64,000 nt of DNA from an uncultured Blautia sp. (GTDB lineage: Bacteria > Bacillota > Clostridia > Lachnospirales > Lachnospiraceae): positions 1 to 64,000 of the forward strand of contig CATXEA010000009.1 in NCBI GenBank assembly GCA_958367245.1, read 5' to 3'. Positions 42,662 to 50,562 of this stretch are shown here, piece by piece. Below the pieces are notes generated by a model. That model saw only the letters and a program-made list of their open reading frames with translations. It had not been told where the DNA came from and did no database searches. Position 1 is the stretch's first letter. Each line of letters starts with the position of its first letter. Position numbers and translations under genes: made by a program.

Positions 42662-42739
42662 CTTGAATTGAAAAGACTATACTTACAATTCAAGGGCCGC
42701 TCTTGCTGCTTCTGAAATAAATAAGTAGCAAGAGCGGCC
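42662..42739 (-). other. Two regulatory hairpins in the transposase leader
   Basis: GGCCGCTCTTGCT (42695-42707) pairs perfectly with AGCAAGAGCGGCC (42727-42739). CTTGAATTG (42662-42670) pairs with CAATTCAAG (42686-42694). Strong leader hairpins in IS elements limit transposase made by read-through transcripts. The solo end at 44985-45129 keeps the second hairpin (one mismatch) but has lost the first. Confidence 0.7.
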
Positions 42740-42842
42740 ACACATTAGTGGAAATCTGTCAACCCCTTTTAAAAATTTTTTTAATATTTTGGTTAGACCA
42801 CACACACAGAATTTAACCTTTCAACTTAACTAACTGACATTG

Positions 42843-42950
42843 CTTCATCTTACCACACCACTTCCTATACATCTGCGACAACACCGCCTGCAAAAGTTTC
42901 CGCCACTGTTTCCATTATTTCACCATAGGTCTCGTTCTGAACATTTCTCA
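42843..42950 (-). pseudogene. Third copy of the RHS tail, truncated by the IS
   Basis: 42843-42879 is identical over 37 bases to 31097-31133 (RHS tail plus ATGAAG of the immunity-like gene, minus strand) and similar to the intact gene near 38285. Upstream on the minus strand an open stretch reads NETYGEIMETVAETFAGGV and then stops. The remainder of the immunity-like gene is absent on the other side of the IS. Confidence 0.6.
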
Positions 42951-44024
42951 CATGGAAATAATTCTTTGCGACATTCCCAGCATTCGAAGCAATTCTTTCC
43001 GCATCTTGCGATACATTTTACCTCCATGCCACTCTCTATAATTTGCCAAAATATCCAACGAAGAATGTTCGGAATAAACAAGTATCGCCGGTAAACGATA
43101 CCTGCCTTTTGCCTGATCCACGCTTAAAACGGACAACAGCCTCTTTCTCAAAGGTGTATTATATTCATCTATACACAGCAAAAAAATAATGCCGTAGGAA
43201 TCCTTTTTTTCCGAATTTTCTACATATTTTTTCCAGTAATCCACAAAAATTTCATTCAATTTTTCCATCCATTCATCAGAATATTCTTTTATATGTATCA
43301 ATTCAAAGAATAAATTCCCTTCTTCTTCCTCGCGCATAAATAAAAGTGCTTCCTGTCCGTCTTCCATAAGGTATTCTTCCGGAAAACGATACCCGTTTTG
43401 TTTACATTCCTTTATCAGGCTTACCTTCATTTCTTCATAATCCATCTGATATTTGCAATGAAAAGGCTTGTACGATCCCCAGTTTGGAGGTTTTGCAATA
43501 TAGCTGAATGGTTTCCATATTCCATTTTTGCCCTTCACATATCGAAAATCCCGGTTATAGCAACAGCAATAATAACTTCTGAGAACCATCCAGACCAAAA
43601 ATAATCCCCAAAAATAGATTATGAAAATTATGTCTATCCAAAATACATGACCAAAATCATGAAAATAAATATACAGCATATATATGCAGGCACAGCCCAA
43701 TGGCAGAATTGTTGCTTTTTGACAATAATAAAGTCCTCTCAAATCTGCCAAAACTGCTTTGCCAGACGCATTTTTCCGCATAAATCCCCTTGCATAAAGA
43801 GGATTGCTGTTATTCAATTCATCTGCCATGGAATAATGAGTTCCGTCCGCCAGCTGATTAATTCCCGGAAGCCACAGAGCAAGAGCAGATGCCGCGGCAC
43901 CCCCTACCGCTCCAAAATATCCTACTAATATTACAATTGCTCCTAAAAAAACAACGGGCATGCCCAAAAACACTATATAAAGAATCATGTTGCTCTCCAA
44001 CTCCTTCCAGATAAAATTTATCAC
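42948..44024 (-). CDS. Membrane protein of unknown function, coupled to the LRR gene
   Basis: The 358-residue protein has an N-terminal helix pair (MILYIVFLGMPVVFLGAIVILVGYFGAVGGAAASALALWL). A second pair follows around residues 95-145 (ILPLGCACIYMLYIYF and DIIFIIYFWGLFLVWMVLRSYY). A cytoplasmic domain of about 200 residues is rich in charged and aromatic residues. Its ATG overlaps the LRR stop in ATGA (44021-44024), so the two are translated together. I do not recognise a family. Its location in an RHS island between toxin-tail scraps suggests an immunity or accessory role. Confidence 0.6.
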   Translation of the reverse strand: MINFIWKELESNMILYIVFLGMPVVFLGAIVILVGYFGAVGGAAASALALWLPGINQLADGTHYSMADELNNSNPLYARGFMRKNASGKAVLADLRGLYYCQKATILPLGCACIYMLYIYFHDFGHVFWIDIIFIIYFWGLFLVWMVLRSYYCCCYNRDFRYVKGKNGIWKPFSYIAKPPNWGSYKPFHCKYQMDYEEMKVSLIKECKQNGYRFPEEYLMEDGQEALLFMREEEEGNLFFELIHIKEYSDEWMEKLNEIFVDYWKKYVENSEKKDSYGIIFLLCIDEYNTPLRKRLLSVLSVDQAKGRYRLPAILVYSEHSSLDILANYREWHGGKMYRKMRKELLRMLGMSQRIISM

Positions 44025-44974
44025 TCTCCTCTATATGGTTGTTTCGGCAGATCCTTGTTTTTGAGATTATAGTGTCTGCGCCCCTGATAGCACCAGACAG
44101 TTGGAAGACGCAGACATGGGCTCAGATCCCCGTCTTCCACATTCACGTCAAAGCCAAATACCTGAAGGTTCTTTAACTTGTCAAGAAATTTTAAATTAGG
44201 GATAGAATTATTTCCCTCCAAATACAGAACTTCCAAATTCTCCAGTTCTTCCAGTACGGAAAAATCCTTAATCTTGCCACAGCGATCGATATTAAGATGT
44301 TTTAGCGTACTTTTTACTTCTGCTAATGCTCCTATATCTTCCAGAGAGCGGCAATAAGCAAAACTTACATCTTCTATCTTCTTTGACTGGCTCAGGCCTT
44401 TTAAAGATTTAATTCCACAGCTTATCATGTCCAACTTCTCCAGTTTTTCTGAACAGAACAAATCTGTCAGATCCCTGTTCTTTCCCCGAAAATCCGACAC
44501 ATCAAGAAATTTTAATGTAGATATCTTCTCAAAGTTCTTCATTCCACTGGTAACCTGAACACCAATAACCTCCAATCCGTTGATCTTGGAATAATCCACC
44601 TGACTGATATGTTCTTCCCTCTTTCCGTAATAAGCACTACACCGTAATTCCCGTATACAAGACAACCTATACAGCGGTGAATAATCGTATTCTCCTTCAA
44701 ATCCAATCGGTGGTGCGATCTCCAAAGTTTTTAGAGTTGGACATTGTTCCAAAAAAGAAAGATCACTTACCCAGACAATCGCTTCTTCCAGCCTTCTTTC
44801 ATTGATATACTTTATGTAGCTGTCCAAATCCTTCAAGGGTGCACGAAATCTTCCTCCTACCGAATTTGCCCATTCATTTTCGCGAATAATAATTATAGCA
44901 TCTTCATCAGGTCCCGCATACTGATAGCTAAACCCATCTATTATTTTTTCTAATTCCCAGTATCTGTATGCCAT
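44021..44974 (-). CDS. Leucine-rich-repeat protein, putative immunity protein
   Basis: This 317-residue soluble protein has no signal peptide. From about residue 75 it runs as leucine-rich repeats of about 22 residues (CPTLKTLEIA, NGLEVIGVQVT, STLKFLDVSDFRG, EKLEKLDMISCGIKSLKGL, STLKHLNIDRCGKIKDFSVL, ENLEVLYLEGN, KNLQVFGFDVN). Residues 1-70 are a separate small domain. Cytosolic LRR proteins without export signals are common among polymorphic-toxin immunity proteins, which fits the island. It starts only about 20 bases inside an IS-derived end, which probably supplies its ribosome binding site (AAGGAGATAG). Confidence 0.7.
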   Translation of the reverse strand: MAYRYWELEKIIDGFSYQYAGPDEDAIIIIRENEWANSVGGRFRAPLKDLDSYIKYINERRLEEAIVWVSDLSFLEQCPTLKTLEIAPPIGFEGEYDYSPLYRLSCIRELRCSAYYGKREEHISQVDYSKINGLEVIGVQVTSGMKNFEKISTLKFLDVSDFRGKNRDLTDLFCSEKLEKLDMISCGIKSLKGLSQSKKIEDVSFAYCRSLEDIGALAEVKSTLKHLNIDRCGKIKDFSVLEELENLEVLYLEGNNSIPNLKFLDKLKNLQVFGFDVNVEDGDLSPCLRLPTVWCYQGRRHYNLKNKDLPKQPYRGE

Positions 44975-44984
44975 TTGTTCTATC

Positions 44985-45129
44985 TCCTTCTTGAATTGAA
45001 AAGACCATACTTACAACTCAAGGAGAACACATTACTGGAAGTCTGTCAACCTCTTTTAGAAAATTTTCAATATTATGGTTAGACCCCACACATAGAATTT
45101 AGTCTTTCAGTTTAACTAACTGACATTGC
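44985..45129. repeat. Solo IS right end fused to the LRR gene
   Basis: About 145 bases match the leader and right terminal repeat of the intact IS (42655-42842): CTTCTTGAATTGAAAAGAC, then GTCTGTCAACC, GGTTAGACC and TTAACTAACTGACATTG. The perfect 13-base-pair hairpin of the intact copy is missing. No transposase remains. Confidence 0.75.
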
Positions 45130-45182
45130 GGAGTGAACAGTAACAAATATTGATAGTTCACACAACTTTCCCAGTCACAGAC

Positions 45183-45211
45183 TTGCTATTATAGCAGGTG
45201 AATGCTAAAAT
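45183..45211 (+). promoter_or_regulatory. Promoter of moaC-mogA-tatD
   Basis: TTGCTA (45183-45188), 17 bases, TAAAAT (45206-45211), about 45 bases before moaC. Confidence 0.7.
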
Positions 45212-45254
45212 TGAGACAATGGGAAACGATAGAATTTCATAAAGGAGAAGAAGC

Positions 45255-45743
45255 ATGAGCGAAGGTTTTACTCATTTCGATAAAGACGGAAACGCAGTGA
45301 TGGTGGATGTTTCCGGAAAAAATGTTACATACCGCACTGCTGTTGCCGCAGGAGAAATCCATGTAGGAGAAGAGATTATGGCTGCGGTAAAGGGCGGTTC
45401 CGTAAAAAAAGGCGATGTTCTCGGCGTAGCGCGTGTTGCCGGAATTATGGCTGTGAAGCGCACCTCGGATCTGGTGCCGATGTGTCATCCGCTGCCGATT
45501 CAGAAGTGTTCCGTAGACTATGAGCTGGACGAAGCTGCCGGAATTATCCGGGCTTTTTGTACAGTTAAGACAGAAGGAAAAACAGGCGTAGAAATGGAAG
45601 CGCTGACAGGGGTGCAGATTACGCTTCTGACGATTTATGATATGTGCAAGGCGATTGATAAACACATGGTTATGTCTGATATCCATTTGGTAGAGAAAAC
45701 AGGGGGCAAAAGCGGAGACTTCCATTTCGGGGATAAAGAATAA
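45255..45743 (+). CDS. moaC: Cyclic pyranopterin monophosphate synthase MoaC
   Basis: The 162-residue protein has the MoaC signature: MVDVSGKNVTYRTAVA, KGDVLGVARVAGIMAVKRTSDLVPMCHPLPI (active-site His in MCHPL) and VEMEALTGVQITLLTIYDMCKAIDK with a final MVMSDIHLVEKTGGKSG. It converts the MoaA product to cyclic pyranopterin monophosphate in molybdenum cofactor synthesis. It is followed 17 bases later by the mogA/moaB-type gene. The other moa genes are not in the window. The start lies about 125 bases from the solo IS end. Confidence 0.96.
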   Translation: MSEGFTHFDKDGNAVMVDVSGKNVTYRTAVAAGEIHVGEEIMAAVKGGSVKKGDVLGVARVAGIMAVKRTSDLVPMCHPLPIQKCSVDYELDEAAGIIRAFCTVKTEGKTGVEMEALTGVQITLLTIYDMCKAIDKHMVMSDIHLVEKTGGKSGDFHFGDKE

Positions 45744-45760
45744 GAAAGAAGGGTTTACTT

Positions 45761-46252
45761 ATGAAAAGAGTTGCGATTATTACTTCAAGCGATACAGGAT
45801 ACAGAGGAGAAAGAGAAGATTTAAGCGGACCGGTAATTCGTGAAATAGTAGAAGAAGCAGGATACGATACGGTACTGATGGAGGTTCTTCCCGATGATAG
45901 AGAAATGCTTTCCAAGAGGATGGCTGAAATTGCAGACAGCGGCGCTGCAGAGCTGATTCTTACAACGGGCGGTACCGGTTTTTCCCAGAGAGATGTGATG
46001 CCGGAGGCGACAGAGGACATTATTGAACGCCGTGTACCGGGAATTCCGGAGGCTATGAGGGCTTATAGCATGACCATTACGAAACGTGCCATGTTAAGCC
46101 GCGCCACAGCAGGAATCCGTAAGGGGACGCTGATTATCAATTTGCCCGGAAGCCCGAAGGCAGTAAGAGAAAGTCTGGAATATATTATAGATGCTCTTGG
46201 ACACGGAATTGAAATTCTTACAGGAGAAGCGTCCAACTGCGCAAGAAAATAA
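45761..46252 (+). CDS. Molybdopterin adenylyltransferase, MogA/MoaB family
   Basis: The 163-residue MPT-binding fold protein shows ITSSDTGYRGEREDLSGP, the substrate loop LILTTGGTGFSQRDVMPEAT (TGGTG) and GTLIINLPGSPKAVRESL (PGSP). Family members adenylate molybdopterin before molybdenum insertion. It is in an operon with moaC and tatD. MogA and MoaB cannot be separated by eye. Confidence 0.92.
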   Translation: MKRVAIITSSDTGYRGEREDLSGPVIREIVEEAGYDTVLMEVLPDDREMLSKRMAEIADSGAAELILTTGGTGFSQRDVMPEATEDIIERRVPGIPEAMRAYSMTITKRAMLSRATAGIRKGTLIINLPGSPKAVRESLEYIIDALGHGIEILTGEASNCARK

Positions 46253-46276
46253 GAGAGAACAACAGGAGACAGACAG

Positions 46277-47053
46277 ATGATTTTTGATACACATGCACAT
46301 TACGACGACGATGCTTTTGACATAGACAGAGAAGAGCTTCTTGCATCTATGGAGGCTGGCGGAATCGGTACAATCGTAAACTCCTGCGCATCCATTGATG
46401 GTCTGGATAATACCATTGCCCTTATGGAAAAATACCCGTTTATTTACGGAGCGGTGGGCGTTCATCCGGACGATGCAGGAGAGATGACGGAAGAGGTTCT
46501 TGGGAAAATCAGCCGTATGGCAGACCATGAAAAAGCTGTTGCCATCGGAGAAATCGGACTTGATTACTATTGGCATAAAGAGAAAGAAGAGCATCTTATT
46601 CAGCAGAAATGGTTTCGCGCCCAGATGGATCTTGCAAGGGAGAAAAAAATGCCTTTTATCATCCATAGCCGTGAGGCGGCAGAAGATACTCTTACTATTG
46701 TGAAAGAATATATGCAGGGCGGTATGTACGGCGGAATTATTCACTGCTTTTCCTACAGTAAGGAAATTGCGGCTGAGTATCTGAAAATGGGGCTTTATCT
46801 TGGAATCGGTGGTGTTGTTACCTTCGAAAATGCAAAAAAATTAAAAGAGGTTGTAAAATACGCTCCTCTTTCACAGCTTGTACTGGAAACAGACTGCCCT
46901 TATCTGGCTCCCAAGCCAAACCGGGGAAAACGCAATTCCTCTCTGAATCTTTCATATGTAGCCCGGATGATTGCAGAACTGAAAGGCGTTACTCCGGAAG
47001 AGGTTATCACAGTAACTGAGGAAAATGCAAAGAAAATATTTGGAATCAAATGA
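46277..47053 (+). CDS. TatD family metal-dependent hydrolase
   Basis: In this 258-residue TIM-barrel protein the metal ligands are visible: DTHAHYDDDAF (HxH), GEIGLDYYW (Glu), PFIIHSREA and GGIIHCFSYS (His), and LVLETDCPYLAP (Asp). TatD proteins are 3'-5' exonucleases or deoxyribonucleases with D-aminoacyl-tRNA deacylase activity in some members. It is 24 bases after the mogA-type gene and before a strong terminator. In many Firmicutes the gene follows metG; here it is 19 kb away from metG. Confidence 0.93.
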   Translation: MIFDTHAHYDDDAFDIDREELLASMEAGGIGTIVNSCASIDGLDNTIALMEKYPFIYGAVGVHPDDAGEMTEEVLGKISRMADHEKAVAIGEIGLDYYWHKEKEEHLIQQKWFRAQMDLAREKKMPFIIHSREAAEDTLTIVKEYMQGGMYGGIIHCFSYSKEIAAEYLKMGLYLGIGGVVTFENAKKLKEVVKYAPLSQLVLETDCPYLAPKPNRGKRNSSLNLSYVARMIAELKGVTPEEVITVTEENAKKIFGIK

Positions 47054-47070
47054 GAAGAAAGTAATTAGAA

Positions 47071-47112
47071 AAAATGCTGGCTCCCGGTAATGATGGGGAG
47101 TCAGCATTTTTT
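47071..47112. terminator. Bidirectional terminator between tatD and the CapA-like gene
   Basis: AAAATGCTGGCTCCC (47071-47085) pairs with GGGGAGTCAGCATTTT (47095-47110), with T runs on both strands. Confidence 0.9.
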
Positions 47113-47140
47113 GCATTATTTGAATTTAAAAGAAATCCTG

Positions 47141-48592
47141 TTACTCAGAATAGTCTCCTTCGCCGGAATCTTCATAGCCGCCGGAATCCTCAGAACTGTC
47201 TGTCTGGTCAGATTCCCCGGAGTTTAGCTGCTCATAATACTGCCATGCCTGAATGGACTCTGTATCTTCCACAATATCGCCGGAAGTTTTATCAACCATA
47301 TTTCCGTCCCAGTCGAATTTCACATTGAGAAGATTGGTTCCTGTGGATGGTTTTACATTCATGGACATAATCTCATCAAATTTATTTTTCAGATTGGAAA
47401 GGCTGAATTCTTCTCCGATAATATCCCGTACACTGTGGCTGGAAGCGAGGGTTTCTGTATAATCATCCAGCAGATAAGGTCCGAATTCTCCGTTTGCCGT
47501 ATCATAGTGCATAACAACAGGAGTAAGTTCAGGTGTCAGGATTTCAACATTTTCCACACCGTCTTTAACGGTTTTCTGGACAGTAAAGGAAGCCATACCT
47601 CCAAGAAGCTTATTCAGGCTTTCCTGACCAGTGACGAAGTTGCCCAGAGAGTAGTAAACCAGCATACTGTTTCCGGAATCGTCAAAGATGCGCCCGTATG
47701 GCTGGAGCACATGAGGATTTCCGCCAATGACAACATCGACACCCTGCTCCAGAAGAAAAGCTGTCCACTGTTTCTCGTATTCGTTGGGCATTGTTTCGTT
47801 TTCGGCGCCCCAGTGTGCGCAGACAATGATGCAGTCGCTCAGTTTTTGGGCTTTCTGTATATCTGCGGCAACCTTATCTTTGTCAAAAATATCAATCATA
47901 TAAGGCTTGTCTTCAATTGCGGCATTTCCGCTGTTTGTTCCATACGTATAATTGAGAAAGGCAATTTTGATTCCGTTTACTTCTCTGACTTTAACAGCGT
48001 CTGCGTCCTCCTGGGAGTCGTGGATTCCCAGAAGAGTGATATCCGGATAATTGTTTTTCCAGAATTCAAGAGTCTGGGCGAGATTGTCATAACCGAAATC
48101 GTCAATATGATTAGTTGCGGAAGTGACAATATCGAAGCCTGCATCTACAAGAGCGTCTCCAACCTCAGTAGGTGTTGCAAAGGCAGGGTAACTGCTGATG
48201 CTGCCGTGGTCTGTGGTAAAGACTGTCTCCTGATTGACAATCGCCAGATCGGCTGCCTGAATCTGGTTCTTCAGATTGGCATATACATGCTTGTAATCCC
48301 ACTGACCGGATTCATACTGACCGGACTCCATAAGGCTGGTGTGATAAAGATTGTCGCCCACTGCGAGAATAGTTGCCTTGCTCACGGCAGGCTTGGCAGC
48401 CTCTTCCTCAGCTTTCTTTTTTTGAATCGCAGCAGCTTCTGCAGCCTCCTTTTCCGGCTTTCGGACAAGACTGTAATCTATCTGGTTAAAAATCAGAAAA
48501 AGGACAGCAAGCACAGCAATAGAACTGATCAGGCTGATCTTGGAGTTATTCCTTTCTTTGAAATTCAGTGGTATATTATATTTTTTCTTCAT
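47141..48592 (-). CDS. CapA family protein (poly-gamma-glutamate capsule-type phosphoesterase)
   Basis: The 483-residue protein has a signal anchor (about residues 20-38) followed by an Ala/Glu/Lys-rich stalk. The CapA/PgsA domain shows ILAVGDNLYHTSL, IVNQETVFTTD, VTSATNHIDDFGYD, CAHWGAE and VVIGGNPHVLQPYGR with the metal ligands of calcineurin-like phosphoesterases. The C-terminal tail is Ser/Asp/Gly-rich and disordered. It acts outside the membrane. Real poly-gamma-glutamate synthesis genes (capB, capC) are absent, so another wall-polymer role is likely. It is monocistronic, divergent from the MarR/LacI pair. Confidence 0.88.
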   Translation of the reverse strand: MKKKYNIPLNFKERNNSKISLISSIAVLAVLFLIFNQIDYSLVRKPEKEAAEAAAIQKKKAEEEAAKPAVSKATILAVGDNLYHTSLMESGQYESGQWDYKHVYANLKNQIQAADLAIVNQETVFTTDHGSISSYPAFATPTEVGDALVDAGFDIVTSATNHIDDFGYDNLAQTLEFWKNNYPDITLLGIHDSQEDADAVKVREVNGIKIAFLNYTYGTNSGNAAIEDKPYMIDIFDKDKVAADIQKAQKLSDCIIVCAHWGAENETMPNEYEKQWTAFLLEQGVDVVIGGNPHVLQPYGRIFDDSGNSMLVYYSLGNFVTGQESLNKLLGGMASFTVQKTVKDGVENVEILTPELTPVVMHYDTANGEFGPYLLDDYTETLASSHSVRDIIGEEFSLSNLKNKFDEIMSMNVKPSTGTNLLNVKFDWDGNMVDKTSGDIVEDTESIQAWQYYEQLNSGESDQTDSSEDSGGYEDSGEGDYSE

Positions 48593-48756
48593 AAACGCAA
48601 AGTCCTTTAGATTAAGTAAGAATATATTTTATGATAACATTTTAATTATATCAGACTTTGTCGGGCAAAGAAAGATAAATTAAAAGAAAAAAACTTTGTG
48701 TACCAAAGAACTATAGTGTATAATACATTATATATAAAATTTTATGGAGGGGCAGC

Positions 48757-49197
48757 ATGAATCATTACGAAACCATTAACGATGTACTGGTAAATCTGTT
48801 CAATGAGATTATGGACATTGAGCAAAAAGCTCTGGCAACATCAGAATATAAAAATATTTCTGTCAATGATATGCACATTATAGCAGCGATTGGAATAAAT
48901 GAACCGAAAAACATGACAACTGTTGCAAAGGCTCTTTCTGTCACAGTGGGAACATTGACGATTGCGGTGAATAATCTGGTGAAAAAAGGCTATGTTCAGC
49001 GTGTGAGAAGCGAAGAGGACAGGCGTGTAGTGCTTATATCTTTGTCCGAAACCGGTAAAAAGGTATATTTTCATCATAAAGCTTTCCATGACAAAATGGT
49101 AATCGGAATCCTTAAAGGTTTAAGCGCGCAGGAAACAGAAGTGCTGACAAGGGCGCTTCAGAATGCGCAGGAATTCTTTGACACTTATAAAAAATGA
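48757..49197 (+). CDS. MarR-family regulator
   Basis: The 146-residue winged-helix protein shows NDMHIIAAIG, TTVAKALSVTVGTLTIAVNNLVKKGYVQRVRSEEDRRVVLISLSETG (recognition helix and wing), and dimerising N- and C-terminal helices. It resembles FabT-type regulators of fatty-acid synthesis, but no fab gene is present. Its promoter holds CTTTGTGTACCAAAG (48693-48707 area) with 5-base arms, a possible operator. It is 18 bases upstream of lacI-type gene, an unusual pairing. Confidence 0.88.
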   Translation: MNHYETINDVLVNLFNEIMDIEQKALATSEYKNISVNDMHIIAAIGINEPKNMTTVAKALSVTVGTLTIAVNNLVKKGYVQRVRSEEDRRVVLISLSETGKKVYFHHKAFHDKMVIGILKGLSAQETEVLTRALQNAQEFFDTYKK

Positions 49198-49215
49198 GGG
49201 AGAAGGAGTAGAAGT

Positions 49216-50208
49216 ATGGCTGGGATTAAGGATGTTGCGAAACGGGCTGGCGTAGGGGTTGCGACCGTATCCAGAATGTTAAATGACAGCGGCTATGTTT
49301 CCGCTGATGCAAGGCTTAAAATTGAAATGGCAATGAAGGAACTGGATTATATTCCAAATGAACTCGCCAGAAATTTATACCACAAAAAGAGCGGGATTAT
49401 AGCAGTGCTTGTACCCTATGTATTGAATCCTTTTTTTGCAGAATTTATTGACGGAGTCGAGAGAGAACTTTATAAAGCCGGATATAAGATTATGCTTTGC
49501 AATACGCAGAAGGACATAGAGGCAGAAAAAGAATATCTTGATATGCTGAACAGGCATATAGTGGATGGTTTGATTTCCGGTATGTCTTCATTGGATGAAA
49601 CCGTATATTCCAAAATCAATAAGCCAATTGTGGCATTGGACCGCTATATTGGCGAGAACATCCCTGTAGTGGCAGTAGACCACAGAGAAGGCGGTAAACT
49701 GGCGGCAGAAGCGCTGGCAGACAGCGGATGCAAAAGAGTGTTGCATTTCCAGAGCGCAGTGCAGGGGGAAGCGCTGTATCTGGAGCGGCATGTAGAGTTT
49801 CAGAGAGTAATGGAAAAAAAGGGAATTGATACTTATTGCTATAATCTGGACTGGAGCCGTCTGGACATTGAATATTACCATCAGGTAGTTGAAGAAGTAT
49901 TTGAAAAAGATATCGAATTTGATGGGGTCTTTGGAGTAGACAGACTGGCAATAGAATGTATGAACGGGCTGATTCGACGTAAGAAAAGGATTCCGCAGGA
50001 CGTAAAGATTGTATCTTATGATGGTACTTATATAACAGATCTCGTGGAGCCCAAAATTACAACCGTAGTACAACCGATTCGTGGAATGGCTCAGGAATCT
50101 GTTCGACTGCTTTGTGAAATGATTAATGGCAAAAAATACAAAAATAAGCAGGTTATTTTGAAAACAAAGCTTCGAAAAGGCGGGACAACCTTGCTTCAGG
50201 ATATGTGA
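49216..50208 (+). CDS. LacI-family repressor of the fructan-type operon
   Basis: In this 330-residue repressor the N-terminal HTH (IKDVAKRAGVGVATVSRMLN) with hinge YIPNELARNL is followed by a periplasmic-binding-protein-like sensor domain (LVPYVLNPFFAEFIDGVERE, DGVFGVDRLAIECMNGL, PKITTVVQPIRGMAQES). It is immediately upstream of the ABC importer operon. That operon's leader carries two ATGGAACGGGTTCCAT palindromes, the expected LacI-type operator form. It is therefore the probable local repressor, released by a sugar such as difructose anhydride or fructose (inference). Confidence 0.9.
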   Translation: MAGIKDVAKRAGVGVATVSRMLNDSGYVSADARLKIEMAMKELDYIPNELARNLYHKKSGIIAVLVPYVLNPFFAEFIDGVERELYKAGYKIMLCNTQKDIEAEKEYLDMLNRHIVDGLISGMSSLDETVYSKINKPIVALDRYIGENIPVVAVDHREGGKLAAEALADSGCKRVLHFQSAVQGEALYLERHVEFQRVMEKKGIDTYCYNLDWSRLDIEYYHQVVEEVFEKDIEFDGVFGVDRLAIECMNGLIRRKKRIPQDVKIVSYDGTYITDLVEPKITTVVQPIRGMAQESVRLLCEMINGKKYKNKQVILKTKLRKGGTTLLQDM

Positions 50209-50313
50209 GAGAGGGGATATGGTAAAAATAAACAATAAAAAAATGATATGAGATAAAATAAAGATATAAAATTAGATATAATAAACAAAAAAATATTAAA
50301 TAAAGAAAGTGTA

Positions 50314-50341
50314 TTGACATATTTGATAAGAGTATTATAAT
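50314..50341 (+). promoter_or_regulatory. Promoter of the sugar ABC/GH32/GH91 operon
   Basis: TTGACA (50314-50319), 16 bases, TATAAT (50336-50341). The leader to the first gene is about 215 bases and contains the operators listed next. Confidence 0.85.
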
Positions 50342-50381
50342 GTAATCATACAGAGGGAAACCTCATTTTATTTTAAAAGAT

Positions 50382-50454
50382 ATGGAACGGGTTCCATTTA
50401 TGAGAAAAAAACGAACCGTTCTATATTTTTTGAAAAACATGGAACGGGTTCCAT
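50382..50454. promoter_or_regulatory. Two LacI-type operators with a weaker site between
   Basis: ATGGAACGGGTTCCAT occurs at 50382-50397 and again, identical, at 50439-50454 (7-2-7 palindromes, centres 57 bases apart). GAACCGTTC (50413-50421) is a related imperfect site between them. All lie downstream of the promoter, so repression would work as a roadblock or loop. The rest of the 50209-50562 gap shows nothing else. Confidence 0.85.
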
Positions 50455-50562
50455 AAAGCAAAAAGAGGATTTCTTGTGTGAGCCATTGATGATCGAATAA
50501 CTCCGGAGAAGATCAGAAGGACAACGGAAAAAAGAGGTTTTAATATTTAAGGAGGATGGAAA

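Larger units (their letters stand above)
41110..42842 (-). mobile_element. IS4-family insertion sequence, about 1.73 kb
   Basis: Terminal inverted repeats CAATGTCAGTTAGTTAA (41110-41126) and its complement ending at 42842 bracket one transposase gene. No target-site duplication is evident: the flanks read GAAC and CTTC. The right end lies immediately after codon 2 (ATGAAG, minus strand) of what was an immunity-like gene start. The element appears intact. Confidence 0.85.

Noticed and set aside
47435..48610. Plus-strand open frame of 391 codons opposite the CapA-like gene
   Set aside because: The CapA frame carries all family motifs; the opposite frame is a codon-bias shadow.
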